The notes beneath the pieces were generated by a model. That model did not search any database and was not told the origin of the DNA. It saw nothing but the letters and a program-made list of their open reading frames with translations. Position numbers and translations under genes: made by a program. 64,000 bases of DNA from an uncultured Lachnospiraceae bacterium (lineage in GTDB: Bacteria; Bacillota; Clostridia; Lachnospirales; Lachnospiraceae), in contig CANQMA010000003.1 in NCBI GenBank assembly GCA_947624875.1, forward strand, positions 1 through 64,000. Reading direction: 5' to 3'. Below, piece by piece: positions 7,335-16,344 of the stretch (the stretch's first letter is position 1; the number at the start of each line of letters is the position of its first letter).

Positions 7335-8459
7335 ATGAAAGTTTGTATTGTTGGAGGAGGGCATATCGGAACCACACTGGCCTGTTATATTAAGCACACG
7401 AACCCTTCCATGTATGTTTCCATATTTACCCGGCGTCCGGAGAAATTTTCTTCGAGAATCAGATGCAACGATAAGGAAAAGAAAATTGAATATGACGTTA
7501 GTCTTAATTGTATCTCCGGAGATTCCTCAGTTGCAGCTAAAGATGCGGATATAGTATTTGTTGCGCTTCCGCACTTTGCGGTAGAAAAGGCGTTTCAAGA
7601 TATTGCGCCTTATGTATCGGAAAAAGCATTGATAGGAGTAATACCCGGAGGCGGAGGGTGTGAGTTTTATTTTGGAAAATACTTTACGACCAATCAGACG
7701 CTTTTTGGATTTCAAAGGGTTCCATTTATAGCGAGACTTGAAGTTTACGGATCAGAAACCAACTTGAAAAGTTGGAAGCCTTATAGTGTTGTAGGTACTC
7801 AAAAACAAAGCAGGATTGATGAAGTTTGTGAGCAAATCGAGTTATGTGGGTTAAAAACAAAGAAGGCGGCAAATTATTTATCGGTTGCTCTGACGCCTAC
7901 AAATCCGATTTTACATACTTCGAGACTATATGACTTATTTGGGTCATATAGTCGTGGTCATATCTTTTCAGAGAAATTTAAGTTTTATGCCGGCTGGACA
8001 GATAATGCTTCCCGTATTCTTTTTAGTATGGATGAAGAATTACATGAACTGTTATCAGTTATAACAGAATTGGATACAAGCGCCATACGCCCATTGGCGG
8101 AGCATTATGAGGCACCCACGATAGAATTGCTGACTAAGAAAATCAATTCTATCGCTGCGTTTCAGTCTATATATGCGCCTTTAAAGATGGAGAAAAATGG
8201 TTCAGGTTTTGTGGCAGATACAGATTCAAGAATGTTTACAGAGGATTTTCCATGGGGATTATTAGTGATGCGCTCTTATTGTGATTTGTTTGGCACAAAA
8301 GCACCTGTGATGGATCAGGTTTTAAGCTGGTATGCAGACTATATGGGATATGACTGGTATGTTGACGGAAAACTTGCAGGTGAGGATTTGAAGAATACTG
8401 GAATCCCACAGCAATATGGAATCAAAACAAAAAAGGAACTGCTGGAGTATTACCTGTAA
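7335..8459 (+). CDS. NAD/NADP octopine/nopaline (opine) dehydrogenase family protein
   Basis: 374 residues from ATG 7335 behind TTGGAGGAATT; the track start ten codons upstream lies in the DJ-1 remnant region. The N-terminal Rossmann domain starts KVCIVGGGHIGTTLACY, followed by DADIVFVALPHFAVEKAF. The C-terminal helical domain contains LTPTNPILHTSRLYDLF, matching the NPxxH catalytic region of opine dehydrogenases, which reductively condense an amino acid with an alpha-keto acid. The actual substrates are unknown; opine-type metallophores or free opines are both possible. The gene is monocistronic, bounded by a remnant upstream and a strong terminator downstream. Confidence 0.85.
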   Translation: MKVCIVGGGHIGTTLACYIKHTNPSMYVSIFTRRPEKFSSRIRCNDKEKKIEYDVSLNCISGDSSVAAKDADIVFVALPHFAVEKAFQDIAPYVSEKALIGVIPGGGGCEFYFGKYFTTNQTLFGFQRVPFIARLEVYGSETNLKSWKPYSVVGTQKQSRIDEVCEQIELCGLKTKKAANYLSVALTPTNPILHTSRLYDLFGSYSRGHIFSEKFKFYAGWTDNASRILFSMDEELHELLSVITELDTSAIRPLAEHYEAPTIELLTKKINSIAAFQSIYAPLKMEKNGSGFVADTDSRMFTEDFPWGLLVMRSYCDLFGTKAPVMDQVLSWYADYMGYDWYVDGKLAGEDLKNTGIPQQYGIKTKKELLEYYL

Positions 8460-8539
8460 GATTTCACCGGCACATCAATTGTAACGCTGCATACAGTGAT
8501 TCATCTTACACATATGTATGTTTGGACTTCATGTGGCAT

Positions 8540-8595
8540 AATATTTTGGGGAAAACCATATATAGAATAAAGTTTTCCCCAAAATATTTTTTTTA
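8540..8595. terminator. Bidirectional terminator between opine dehydrogenase and metallophosphatase genes
   Basis: A perfect 17-bp inverted repeat (AATATTTTGGGGAAAAC at 8540-8556 and its complement at 8572-8588) with a 15-nt loop is followed on the plus strand by a long T run. The genes on either side converge on it, so it can serve both. Confidence 0.9.
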
Positions 8596-9693
8596 CGAAG
8601 CCATTGATACCACATCAATCACTCCATATTCAGAGAAACAACCGGTTTTAAAGTCAATCGCCCAGTCGGAAATCCCGGAGTTGACAATAAAAGACGTATT
8701 GTTTTCTGTTTTCAATCCATGAACCTGGTCGTTGGTGTGAGTGATAAGGCTGATTGGTCCGATTGGAATCAGTTGACCGCCATGAGTGTGTCCGGACAGA
8801 ACCAAATCTGCCTCTGTTTTGGATTCTGCAGTATAATCATTTGGCTGATGGTCTAAAACAATCATATATTTGGATGAATCTAATTGATTTACAATTTCAT
8901 CGAGTGCAAGACGGTCAGGGACACTGCGGTCCTGGCGCCCAATTACATAAAATTTGTTATCGACTAAGACTGCCTCATCTTCCAAGATTATGACATGATT
9001 TCTCTCCAATTCGCTGACAAGTTCTGTTTCGGAAAAATCTCTGTATTTAAAATACCCTTTATCGTGATTCCCATAAACAAAATAAATTCCATATCTGGTG
9101 CGGAGCTTGCCTAAAGCGGCGCAGCTCTTTTTCATCTCTTCTTTTGTGGTATCGTCGTCCACATAATCTCCCGTAATGACTAGAATATCCGGATTTGTTT
9201 TCTGAATTGTTTCCATGTGTCTGGCAAAACCGTCACCGTCAAATGTTGTACCAATATGGGAATCGGAGATTTGAACAATCCGCAAAGAATCCATGCCGAG
9301 GTCTTTGGTTGTTTGAATCTGATAAGTTGTCTCCCAAACGTGGTGGGCGCTGTAAAAGCCAAAGCCAAGATAAACGATGGAAACTACGAGAGCTGAAATT
9401 CCCTGCCAGTAATATTTTGACTGCTTATGAAGAAATTTTTTCACGAGAAATCCAAGAATGTCGAAAATCAGGCAAAAAGCCAGAAGATGAATCACGACAA
9501 TCAGCGTATTCATAAAAGCAAAAAATCCGCAAGGAATAATAATTAAAAGCGGCACGGTAGATAAAAGCAATTCAAGCCACTTTCTGCCTCCGCTCAATTT
9601 TTGAATTACATAAAATTTTTTCACTCTCGTTACAAAATAAAATAGTAAAACCAGTAACAGAGCAAACATCAATATGAAGAAAAGTACAAACAT
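8593..9693 (-). CDS. Membrane-anchored calcineurin-like metallophosphoesterase
   Basis: 366 residues when started at the ATG at 9693, which follows AAAGGAGACGG on the minus strand; the track start nine codons upstream lacks an RBS. Residues 1-~130 contain several hydrophobic helices (MFVLFFILMFALLLVLLFYF and others). The catalytic domain then shows all dinuclear-metal motifs in order: IVQISDSHIG, ITGDYVDD, VYGNHD, IVLDHQPN and SGHTHGGQL. This arrangement is typical of the YkuE/YaeI-like membrane phosphatases, some of which act on lipids or UDP-sugars; substrate unknown. The 3' end reaches into the shared terminator. Confidence 0.88.
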   Translation of the reverse strand: MFVLFFILMFALLLVLLFYFVTRVKKFYVIQKLSGGRKWLELLLSTVPLLIIIPCGFFAFMNTLIVVIHLLAFCLIFDILGFLVKKFLHKQSKYYWQGISALVVSIVYLGFGFYSAHHVWETTYQIQTTKDLGMDSLRIVQISDSHIGTTFDGDGFARHMETIQKTNPDILVITGDYVDDDTTKEEMKKSCAALGKLRTRYGIYFVYGNHDKGYFKYRDFSETELVSELERNHVIILEDEAVLVDNKFYVIGRQDRSVPDRLALDEIVNQLDSSKYMIVLDHQPNDYTAESKTEADLVLSGHTHGGQLIPIGPISLITHTNDQVHGLKTENNTSFIVNSGISDWAIDFKTGCFSEYGVIDVVSMAS

Positions 9694-9830
9694 TAATCCG
9701 TCTCCTTTATAAACATACATTATAATTGTTTGATAAAGTTTTGTAAATTGAAAAAGATAGAGCAGGACAAGTAGTGGGATTTCTGAGAATAAACCTCAAA
9801 ATTTCCGGATAGATGAAATTTTATGAGAAA

Positions 9831-9857
9831 GGGTTGACAGTTTCTGTCAATCCTTTT
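9831..9857. other. Short inverted repeat upstream of the DJ-1/PfpI gene
   Basis: GGGTTGACAG TTT CTGTCAATCC forms a 10-bp hairpin (one G-U) with a 3-nt loop and is followed by TTTT. No plus-strand gene ends here, so a terminator role is unlikely; an operator or leader hairpin for the DJ-1 gene about 80 nt downstream is possible. The embedded TTGACA could also serve as a -35. Confidence 0.35.
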
Positions 9858-9936
9858 AAAGTGGAATTTGATATGAAATGACACATAAAACAAGATAGAA
9901 TTTTATGATGAAAAGTGTGTAAAAAGGAGGATGTAC

Positions 9937-10488
9937 ATGAAAACAGTATATGCTTTTTTAGCGGATGGTTTGGAAGAAGTGGAAGCATTGATGGTGATTG
10001 ATTTATTGAGGAGAACACATAAGTTAAACGTAGTCACTGTTTCCATCAAGGATGAACTGTTAGTGGAGAGTTCTCATCAGATTAAGGTCTATGCAGATAA
10101 AACAATTGACGAGATTGATTTTGAGGCAGGCGATTGTATTTTTCTTCCGGGTGGACTTCCGGGGACAACAAATCTGGCCGCTTGTAAAAAACTGACAGAC
10201 CGGATATTGGAATATAACGAACAAGGAAAACTTCTCGCAGCAATTTGTGCAGCGCCAACGGTATTTAGCGGTCTGGGGTTACTCAATGACAAAAATGCAA
10301 CCAGCTATCCGACCATGGAATCCCAGATGGACTGTAAAGCATATGGAGGAAGCGTCGTGACCGATGGCAATTTTGTAACAGGGAAAGGTTTGGGTGTCGC
10401 TCTGGAGATGGGGCTTGAACTAATTCGAATTCTGGTGGACCAAGAGACTTCCGACGCGGTCGCAGATGCAATACAGTATTCAAGGTAA
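9937..10488 (+). CDS. DJ-1/PfpI family protein
   Basis: 183 residues from ATG 9937, which is 6 nt after AAAAAGGAGG; the ATG at 9931 abuts the RBS and is rejected. The single-domain DJ-1 fold is evident: VYAFLADGLEEVEALMVIDLL with the conserved Glu, DCIFLPGGLPGTTNL, and the nucleophile elbow LLAAICAAPTVF with Cys104, then VTDGNFVTGKGLGVALEMGL. Family members act as deglycases, glyoxalases, chaperone-like or stress proteins. The intact gene has a broken 5'-end copy at 7277. It ends about 40 nt before the tig promoter. Confidence 0.93.
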   Translation: MKTVYAFLADGLEEVEALMVIDLLRRTHKLNVVTVSIKDELLVESSHQIKVYADKTIDEIDFEAGDCIFLPGGLPGTTNLAACKKLTDRILEYNEQGKLLAAICAAPTVFSGLGLLNDKNATSYPTMESQMDCKAYGGSVVTDGNFVTGKGLGVALEMGLELIRILVDQETSDAVADAIQYSR

Positions 10489-10528
10489 GAATGACCGGGC
10501 AGACAAGGTGTAGCAGAAAAATAAAATA

Positions 10529-10557
10529 GTGACAATAACGAATGTTTATGCTATAAT
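10529..10557 (+). promoter_or_regulatory. Promoter of the tig-clpP-clpX-lon operon
   Basis: GTGACA at 10529-10534 and consensus TATAAT at 10552-10557 with a 17-bp spacer. Transcription would begin near 10564, immediately before the first of two structured repeat units. I see no CIRCE inverted repeat or CtsR direct repeat in or around the promoter. Confidence 0.7.
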
Positions 10558-10566
10558 AAAAAACTG

Positions 10567-10617
10567 CGTATTTGAGGTAAGGAGGAATCCAGCAAAGCCG
10601 GGAGGACGCCTTATCTC
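10567..10617 (+). repeat. Structured repeat unit 1 in tig leader
   Basis: Begins CGTATTTGAGG, has a central hairpin around GCAAAGC, and closes by a 9-bp stem. It shares the start and central motif with the copy beginning at 10624, a period of 57 nt. Confidence 0.7.
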
Positions 10618-10623
10618 TTGTCC

Positions 10624-10674
10624 CGTATTTGAGGCAAAGTGGGCTTCGGCAAAGCCGGCAGAAAACCCATTTTG
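10624..10674 (+). repeat. Structured repeat unit 2 in tig leader
   Basis: Begins CGTATTTGAGG like unit 1; the central hairpin CGGC-AAA-GCCG is perfect here where unit 1 has one mismatch. The closing stem uses different bases from unit 1 but keeps pairing, including G-U positions. Confidence 0.7.
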
Positions 10675-10721
10675 AGAAAAATGGGAAACGCCCGTTTCGA
10701 TATTTAAGGAGGAAGATTAAA

Positions 10722-12002
10722 ATGAGTTTACAGGTAGAAAAGTTAGAAAATAATACTGCAAAGCTGACCATTGAAGTAGCGGCAGAGGAATTTGACAAAG
10801 CGATACAGGCAGCTTACCAGAAAAATAAAAAACAATTTAACATTCCGGGCTTTCGAAAAGGAAAAGTTCCATACGCTATGGTGGAAAAGATGTATGGTGC
10901 AGCAGTTTTTTATGAGGATGCTGCAAATGCACTGATTCCCGGAGCCTATGCTGACGCTGCTGCAGAATCAGAATTGGAAATTGTGGCGCGCCCGGAAATC
11001 ACGGTAGTCCAGATAGAAAAAGGAAAACCGTTTATTTTTGAGGCTGAGGTCACAACAAAGCCGGAAATTAAACTGGGCAAATATAAGGGTGTTAAGGTAG
11101 ACCCGATAGATGCGACGGTTACCGACGATGATATCAATGCAGAAATCGATAAAGTCAAAGAACAGAACAGCAGACTTGTTGCTGTGGAGGACAGAGCGAT
11201 TGAAAACGGAGATCAGGCTGTGATTGATTATGAAGGTTCTGTGGACGGCGTTCCATTTGAAGGCGGAAAGGCTGAAGATTACCCACTGACTATCGGCTCC
11301 CATTCTTTCATTGATACCTTTGAAGACCAGCTTGTAGGCAAAAAGCCGGGTGATGACGTTGAAGTTCATGTAACATTTCCGGAGCAGTATCATGCAAAGG
11401 AACTGGCAGGAAAGCCGGCGTTGTTTAAGGTTCAGATTAAAGAAGTCAAAATGAAAGAATATCCGGAAATTGATGATGATTTTGCGCAGGACGTATCAGA
11501 GTTTGATACATTAGAGGAATATAAGGCTGATATCAGAAAAAATCTGGAGGAAAAGAAAGCCAAAGATGCCGAGATACAAAAAGAAGATGCAGTGATTGAG
11601 GCAATTATAGAGAAAGCGGAGATGGATATTCCGGAAAAAATGATTGAAGCGCAGGCACAGCAGATGGTTGAGGAATTTGCCCAGAATATAGCAATGCAGG
11701 GAATGTCTTTCGACCAGTATCTTCAGTTTACAGGCGGCACAGTGGAACAGTTGACAGAGCAGGTAAAACCACAGGCAAAGAGCAGAATTGAAAGAAGTCT
11801 CGTGTTGGATGCCGTTGTAAAAGAAGAAGGCATTGAAGCTACGGACGAAGAATATAAAGAAGAAATTGAAAAGATGGCAAAGCAGTATCAGATGGAGGCA
11901 GACAAGGTTGAAGAATACCTGTCAGAAGATGATATCAAAAATATCAAAAAAGGAATCTGTGCCGGAAAGGCTGCGAAGTTTGTTACAGAACAGGCAAAAT
12001 AA
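10722..12002 (+). CDS. tig: Trigger factor (ribosome-associated chaperone, peptidyl-prolyl isomerase)
   Basis: 426 residues from ATG 10722, 7 nt after AAGGAGGAAG; the 31 extra codons in the track overlap the structured leader and have no RBS. The N-terminal ribosome-docking domain carries the signature GFRKGKVP. The FKBP-like PPIase domain follows around residues 150-245 (NGDQAVIDYEGSVDGVPFEGGKAEDYPLTIG is its core), then the long helical C-terminal chaperone arm rich in Glu/Lys. It binds nascent chains at the ribosome exit. It is the first gene of a proteostasis operon with clpP starting 27 nt after its stop. Confidence 0.97.
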   Translation: MSLQVEKLENNTAKLTIEVAAEEFDKAIQAAYQKNKKQFNIPGFRKGKVPYAMVEKMYGAAVFYEDAANALIPGAYADAAAESELEIVARPEITVVQIEKGKPFIFEAEVTTKPEIKLGKYKGVKVDPIDATVTDDDINAEIDKVKEQNSRLVAVEDRAIENGDQAVIDYEGSVDGVPFEGGKAEDYPLTIGSHSFIDTFEDQLVGKKPGDDVEVHVTFPEQYHAKELAGKPALFKVQIKEVKMKEYPEIDDDFAQDVSEFDTLEEYKADIRKNLEEKKAKDAEIQKEDAVIEAIIEKAEMDIPEKMIEAQAQQMVEEFAQNIAMQGMSFDQYLQFTGGTVEQLTEQVKPQAKSRIERSLVLDAVVKEEGIEATDEEYKEEIEKMAKQYQMEADKVEEYLSEDDIKNIKKGICAGKAAKFVTEQAK

Positions 12003-12029
12003 ATGAGATATAGAAAAGGAGGTATTGAT

Positions 12030-12611
12030 ATGGCACTTATACCTTACGTCATTGAGCAGAACTCCAGAGGGGAGCGCTCATACGACATTTATTCCAGATT
12101 ATTAAAAGACCGGATTATTTTTCTGGGAGAGGAAATCAACGACGCTGTGGCAAGCACAGTTGTGGCGCAGTTGTTGTTTTTGGAGTCAGAAGATCCGGGC
12201 AAAGATATTCATATGTACATTAACAGTCCGGGAGGCTCTGTGACTGCGGGAATGGCAATCTATGATACCATGAATTATGTGAAATGCGATGTCTCCACGA
12301 CCTGTATCGGAATGGCGGCAAGTATGGGAGCTTTTCTTTTATCCAGTGGTGCAAAAGGAAAACGGTATGCGCTTCCAAATGCAGAAATCATGATTCACCA
12401 GCCTTTGGGCGGCGCCCAGGGTCAGGCGACAGAAATTCAGATTGCAGCAGAACATATTTTGAAAACAAAAAAGAAATTAAATGAGATTTTGGCTGCAAAT
12501 ACCGGTCAGGATATTGAGGTCATTGAAAAAGATACAGACAGAGATAACTGGATGTCTGCTGACGAAGCAAAAGCATACGGACTGGTTGACCAGGTAATTA
12601 AGGATAGATAA
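12030..12611 (+). CDS. clpP: ATP-dependent Clp protease proteolytic subunit
   Basis: 193 residues from ATG 12030 behind AAAAGGAGG, so the mature protein begins [25 protein letters not shown] as usual. The catalytic triad is visible: Ser98 in GMAASMGAF, His123 in MIHQPLGG, and Asp in the C-terminal [11 protein letters not shown] region by family position. It forms the tetradecameric chamber that degrades substrates delivered by ClpX, encoded next. Confidence 0.98.
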   Translation: MALIPYVIEQNSRGERSYDIYSRLLKDRIIFLGEEINDAVASTVVAQLLFLESEDPGKDIHMYINSPGGSVTAGMAIYDTMNYVKCDVSTTCIGMAASMGAFLLSSGAKGKRYALPNAEIMIHQPLGGAQGQATEIQIAAEHILKTKKKLNEILAANTGQDIEVIEKDTDRDNWMSADEAKAYGLVDQVIKDR

Positions 12612-12621
12612 TCAATGAAAA

Positions 12622-12646
12622 AAGGCACCGCGTTTCGTGGTGCCTT
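12622..12646. other. Hairpin between clpP and clpX
   Basis: AAGGCACC (12622-12629) pairs with GGTGCCTT (12639-12646). On the plus strand no U-run follows, so it should not terminate clpP transcripts fully; it might stabilise or attenuate. On the minus strand it is followed by T6 but no minus-strand gene is present. Confidence 0.5.
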
Positions 12647-12671
12647 GTGTTGCAAATTTAGAGGAGTTTTT

Positions 12672-13943
12672 ATGGCTAATAAAATGATGGAAAGATGCAC
12701 CTGCTCTTTTTGCGGGAAAGCTGAAAATCAGGTAAAAAAATTGATTTACGGACCGGAAGGTGCCTTTATCTGTGACGAGTGCGTTGAACTATGCGCCAGT
12801 ATCATAGAAGAAGACCTATATGAAAAACAACGTCAGGAACCGGAAGAAATCAATTTATTAAAACCAAAGGAAATCAGAGAGTTTTTAGACCAGTATGTGA
12901 TTGGACAGGATGAGGCAAAAAAAGTTTTATCTGTTGCAGTTTACAACCATTATAAAAAAATTCTGGCTGGACAGGATCTGGATGTGGAACTGCAGAAATC
13001 AAATATTCTTCTGCTGGGACCTACCGGTTCCGGAAAGACTTATCTGGCGCAGACGCTGGCAAAAATATTAAATGTTCCGTTTGCGATTGCAGATGCCACG
13101 ACATTGACAGAGGCGGGATATGTCGGCGAGGATGTGGAAAATATCCTGTTAAAACTGATGCAGGCGGCAGATTACGATATTGAACGCGCGGAACATGGAA
13201 TTATTTATATTGATGAAATTGATAAGATTACAAAAAAATCAGAAAATGTTTCGATTACCAGAGATGTTTCGGGAGAAGGCGTGCAGCAGGCGCTCTTAAA
13301 GATTTTGGAGGGAACGGAAGCCGCTGTTCCGCCGCAGGGTGGCAGAAAGCATCCGCATCAGGAACTGATTCCAATCAACACGACCAATATTTTATTTATC
13401 TGTGGCGGCGCATTTGACGGTCTGGAAAAGATTATTGAAAGGCGTCTGGACAAGAGCTCGATTGGATTTAATTCTGAAATCAAGGAAAAGACGGATGCCG
13501 CTGCGGATGAATTGTTCAAGCAGGTGATGCCGCAGGATTTGACGAAATTCGGTCTGATTCCTGAATTTATCGGGCGTGTTCCAATTACTGTTTCCTTGGA
13601 CTATTTGGATGAAAATGCGCTCATGAGAATTTTGACGGAACCGAAAAATGCATTGACAAAACAATATAAGAAATTGTTTGAATTGGATGGAATTGATCTG
13701 GAATTTACAGAGGACGCTGTGGAGGCGATTGCTAAAAAAGCCGTAGAGAGAAAAACCGGTGCAAGAGGACTCCGTTCTATCGTGGAAGGCGCAGTGATGG
13801 ATACCATGTATGAGACGCCATCGGATGAAAGTATTACAGGGTGTATCATTAATGCGGATGTGATTAATGGACTGGCAGCTCCTGAATTAAAATATAAATC
13901 TATGATATCAAAGAAAACGGGGAAAAAGAATAAAACGGCGTAA
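12672..13943 (+). CDS. clpX: ATP-dependent Clp protease ATP-binding subunit ClpX
   Basis: 423 residues from ATG 12672 behind AGAGGAGT. The N-terminal zinc-binding domain shows two Cys pairs (CSFCGKAE and [10 protein letters not shown]). The AAA+ core has Walker [13 protein letters not shown], Walker [11 protein letters not shown], the ClpX hallmark [14 protein letters not shown] and sensor 2 [11 protein letters not shown]. It unfolds tagged proteins and feeds ClpP. The start lies 60 nt downstream of clpP across a short hairpin, and lon follows after 11 nt. Confidence 0.98.
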   Translation: MANKMMERCTCSFCGKAENQVKKLIYGPEGAFICDECVELCASIIEEDLYEKQRQEPEEINLLKPKEIREFLDQYVIGQDEAKKVLSVAVYNHYKKILAGQDLDVELQKSNILLLGPTGSGKTYLAQTLAKILNVPFAIADATTLTEAGYVGEDVENILLKLMQAADYDIERAEHGIIYIDEIDKITKKSENVSITRDVSGEGVQQALLKILEGTEAAVPPQGGRKHPHQELIPINTTNILFICGGAFDGLEKIIERRLDKSSIGFNSEIKEKTDAAADELFKQVMPQDLTKFGLIPEFIGRVPITVSLDYLDENALMRILTEPKNALTKQYKKLFELDGIDLEFTEDAVEAIAKKAVERKTGARGLRSIVEGAVMDTMYETPSDESITGCIINADVINGLAAPELKYKSMISKKTGKKNKTA

Positions 13944-13954
13944 GAGGAGTACAC

Positions 13955-16270
13955 ATGTCAGATAAAATATACAGGCTCCCGATGATACCACTTCGAGGAT
14001 TGACCGTATTGCCGGGGACCACAGTACATTTTGATATTAGCAGAAAATCATCAATTAAAGCCGCACAGACGGCGATGATTGAGGGGAAGTATTTATTTGT
14101 TGTAGCACAAAAGAACCCTGTAGAAGAAACGCCGGGTTCTGGCAGCATATACAATGTTGGAACAATGGTTTCCATTAAACAATTAAATAAACTGCCGGAG
14201 AATATTGTGCGGGTCATGGTGGAAGCACGTGCCAAAGCAGATGTGCTTGAATTTTTGGAGGAAGGGGATTTCCTTGAGGCAAGGGTTATGGAGCGGGAAG
14301 TCCCGCCAAATGATTTCAGTGAAATCGAGGAGGAAGCCTTTGTCCGTGAATTAAAAGATATGCTTCAGGTTTTTGATAAATCTACCCATGAACTGCCGCC
14401 GACAGCGCTTCAAAGTCTGCTCAATATTTCAAAACTGGATGCGCTGATGCTGCAGATTATGATGCGGATCAAAGTGGGATTCCGCACAAAACAGCAGTAT
14501 TTACAAGCAGATTCGCTGATGGAACGCTTTGAAGTAGTTGCCCGATTTATGAATCAGGAAAACGAAATCAGCAGAATTCGAAGTGAGATTATTGAAAAAG
14601 TAAAAGAGCGTGTCGATAAAAATCAGCGCGAACATCTGCTCCGGGAGCAGATGCAGGTCATCCGGGAAGAACTTGGTGAGGATTATCTGTCTGATGCAAA
14701 AGAATTGGAAGAAAAAATCAATGCGCTGAACGCAGATGATGAAGTCAAGGAAAAACTGCAAAAGGAATTGAACCGTTATCGGTTTTTTGGCGGAAATTCG
14801 GTTGAAACCAATGTAATCCGTACTTATCTGGAAACGATGCTGGAAATGCCATGGAATGAAGTAACAGAGGAAAATCCGGATTTACAGAATGCGCAGCAAA
14901 TCTTAGACCGCGACCATTACGGCTTGAAAAAAGTAAAACAACGGGTGCTTGAGTTTCTGGCGGTCAGAGTGCTGACGCAGGCGAAAGGAAACAGCCCGAT
15001 TATTTGTCTGGTAGGCCCTCCGGGTACCGGAAAAACTTCGATTGCAAAGTCGGTTGCCGAAGCGCTCAATAAAAAATATGTCCGGATCAGTCTGGGCGGT
15101 GTGGATGACGAGTCTGAAATCCGCGGACATCGAAAAACGTATGTGGGCGCAATGCCGGGACGGATTGCAAATAGTCTGAAACAGGCAAAGAGTTCCAACC
15201 CACTGATTTTATTTGACGAAATTGATAAACTCGGACGAAGTATTCATGGAGATCCGGCGTCTGCACTGCTGGAAGTGATGGATTCGGAACAGAATTTTTC
15301 GTTCCGCGATAATTATCTCGAGGTACCAATCGACTTGTCTAAGGTGTTGTTTATCGCGACTGCAAATGATATGAACACCATTCCAACGCCATTAATTGAC
15401 CGTATGGAAATTATTGAGGTGGAAGGATATACAGACAATGAGAAATTCCATATTGCAAAGGAACATCTGATTGCAAAAGAGTATGAAAAAAATGGAATTA
15501 CAAAGAGTCGGTTGAACATTACAGATGAAGCAATTTATTCCATAATCCGGTATTATACACGCGAGGCGGGAGTCAGACAATTAGATCGTGAGATTGCGGA
15601 AATCTGCAGAAAAGCCGCAAGATTTTTGGTGCAGGATGGAAAGAAACATCTCAAAGTGACTTCAAAGAATATTGAAAAATATTTGGGAAAGAAGAAGTTT
15701 GATATAGACCCTGCCAACAAAAAAGACGATATTGGCATTGTGCGCGGGCTTGCGTGGACAGCCGTAGGCGGCACCACGCTGCAGATTGAGGTGAATATGC
15801 TCCCGGGAAAAGGAGAACAGAAATTTACCGGACAGTTGGGAGATGTCATGAAAGAATCTGCACAGATTGCGCTGAGTTATGTCAGAAGTATCGCTGCAGA
15901 TTACGGGGTGGACAAAGAGTTTTTTGCCGGACACGACATGCACATTCACGTGCCGGAAGGCGCAGTGCCAAAAGACGGGCCGTCTGCCGGAATCACTATG
16001 GCGACAGCCATACTCTCTGCCGTGACAAATATTCCGGTAAACTGTAAGGTGGCAATGACAGGCGAGATTAATCTGCGTGGAAATGTTCTGCCAATCGGTG
16101 GATTGAAGGAAAAACTGTTGGCTGCCAAAAATGCCGGAATTAAAAAGGTTTTGGTGCCGCTTAAAAATGAGCCGGACCTTGCAGAAATTTCTGAAGAAAT
16201 CACAGAAGGCATGGAGATTGTATTTGTCGAACAGATGCGTCAGGTGTTAAAGCATGCCTTAGTCCAATAG
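13955..16270 (+). CDS. lon: ATP-dependent endopeptidase La (Lon)
   Basis: 771 residues in LonA order: an N-terminal substrate-binding domain (about 1-310) opening with RLPMIPLRGLTVLPGTT, an AAA+ module with Walker A GPPGTGKTSIAK and Walker B LILFDEIDKL, and a C-terminal protease domain with the catalytic Ser677 in KDGPSAGIT and the Lys region GGLKEKLLAA. It degrades misfolded and regulatory proteins. It is the fourth gene of the operon, with ATG behind AAGAGG and 11 nt after clpX. Confidence 0.98.
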   Translation: MSDKIYRLPMIPLRGLTVLPGTTVHFDISRKSSIKAAQTAMIEGKYLFVVAQKNPVEETPGSGSIYNVGTMVSIKQLNKLPENIVRVMVEARAKADVLEFLEEGDFLEARVMEREVPPNDFSEIEEEAFVRELKDMLQVFDKSTHELPPTALQSLLNISKLDALMLQIMMRIKVGFRTKQQYLQADSLMERFEVVARFMNQENEISRIRSEIIEKVKERVDKNQREHLLREQMQVIREELGEDYLSDAKELEEKINALNADDEVKEKLQKELNRYRFFGGNSVETNVIRTYLETMLEMPWNEVTEENPDLQNAQQILDRDHYGLKKVKQRVLEFLAVRVLTQAKGNSPIICLVGPPGTGKTSIAKSVAEALNKKYVRISLGGVDDESEIRGHRKTYVGAMPGRIANSLKQAKSSNPLILFDEIDKLGRSIHGDPASALLEVMDSEQNFSFRDNYLEVPIDLSKVLFIATANDMNTIPTPLIDRMEIIEVEGYTDNEKFHIAKEHLIAKEYEKNGITKSRLNITDEAIYSIIRYYTREAGVRQLDREIAEICRKAARFLVQDGKKHLKVTSKNIEKYLGKKKFDIDPANKKDDIGIVRGLAWTAVGGTTLQIEVNMLPGKGEQKFTGQLGDVMKESAQIALSYVRSIAADYGVDKEFFAGHDMHIHVPEGAVPKDGPSAGITMATAILSAVTNIPVNCKVAMTGEINLRGNVLPIGGLKEKLLAAKNAGIKKVLVPLKNEPDLAEISEEITEGMEIVFVEQMRQVLKHALVQ

Positions 16271-16344
16271 GGCTTTGCCCACAAAGACAGAAAGAGCAGC
16301 ACCAGGAGAAGCATGGCGCATAAGAAATATAGGAAATAGGATCA

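Larger units (their letters stand above)
10564..10721 (+). promoter_or_regulatory. Tandem structured RNA leader upstream of tig (candidate riboswitch-like element)
   Basis: The 158-nt 5' UTR contains two related units with the same fold. Unit 1 closes with GAGGTAAGG/CCTTATCTC (10574-10582 with 10609-10617, 9 bp). Unit 2 closes with CAAAGTGGG/CCCATTTTG (10635-10643 with 10666-10674, 9 bp). The stem sequences differ but both are preserved, while CGTATTTGAGG and GCAAAGCCGG are shared. The 3' strand of the unit-2 stem can alternatively form a perfect 8-bp hairpin with AAAATGGG (10678-10685) closed by GAGA. No U-run follows, so control at translation or RNA stability is more likely than termination. 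I do not recognise the family. Confidence 0.6.

Noticed and set aside
10585-10660. Resemblance of GCAAAGCC in the tig leader to the GEMM-I c-di-GMP riboswitch and of the GGGAGGA to ykkC
   Set aside because: The other conserved segments of both riboswitch classes are missing and the overall fold differs.
10283-10798. Minus-strand ORFs across the tig leader and DJ-1 end
   Set aside because: They run antisense through the DJ-1 coding region and the structured leader, lack RBSs, and have no recognisable domains.
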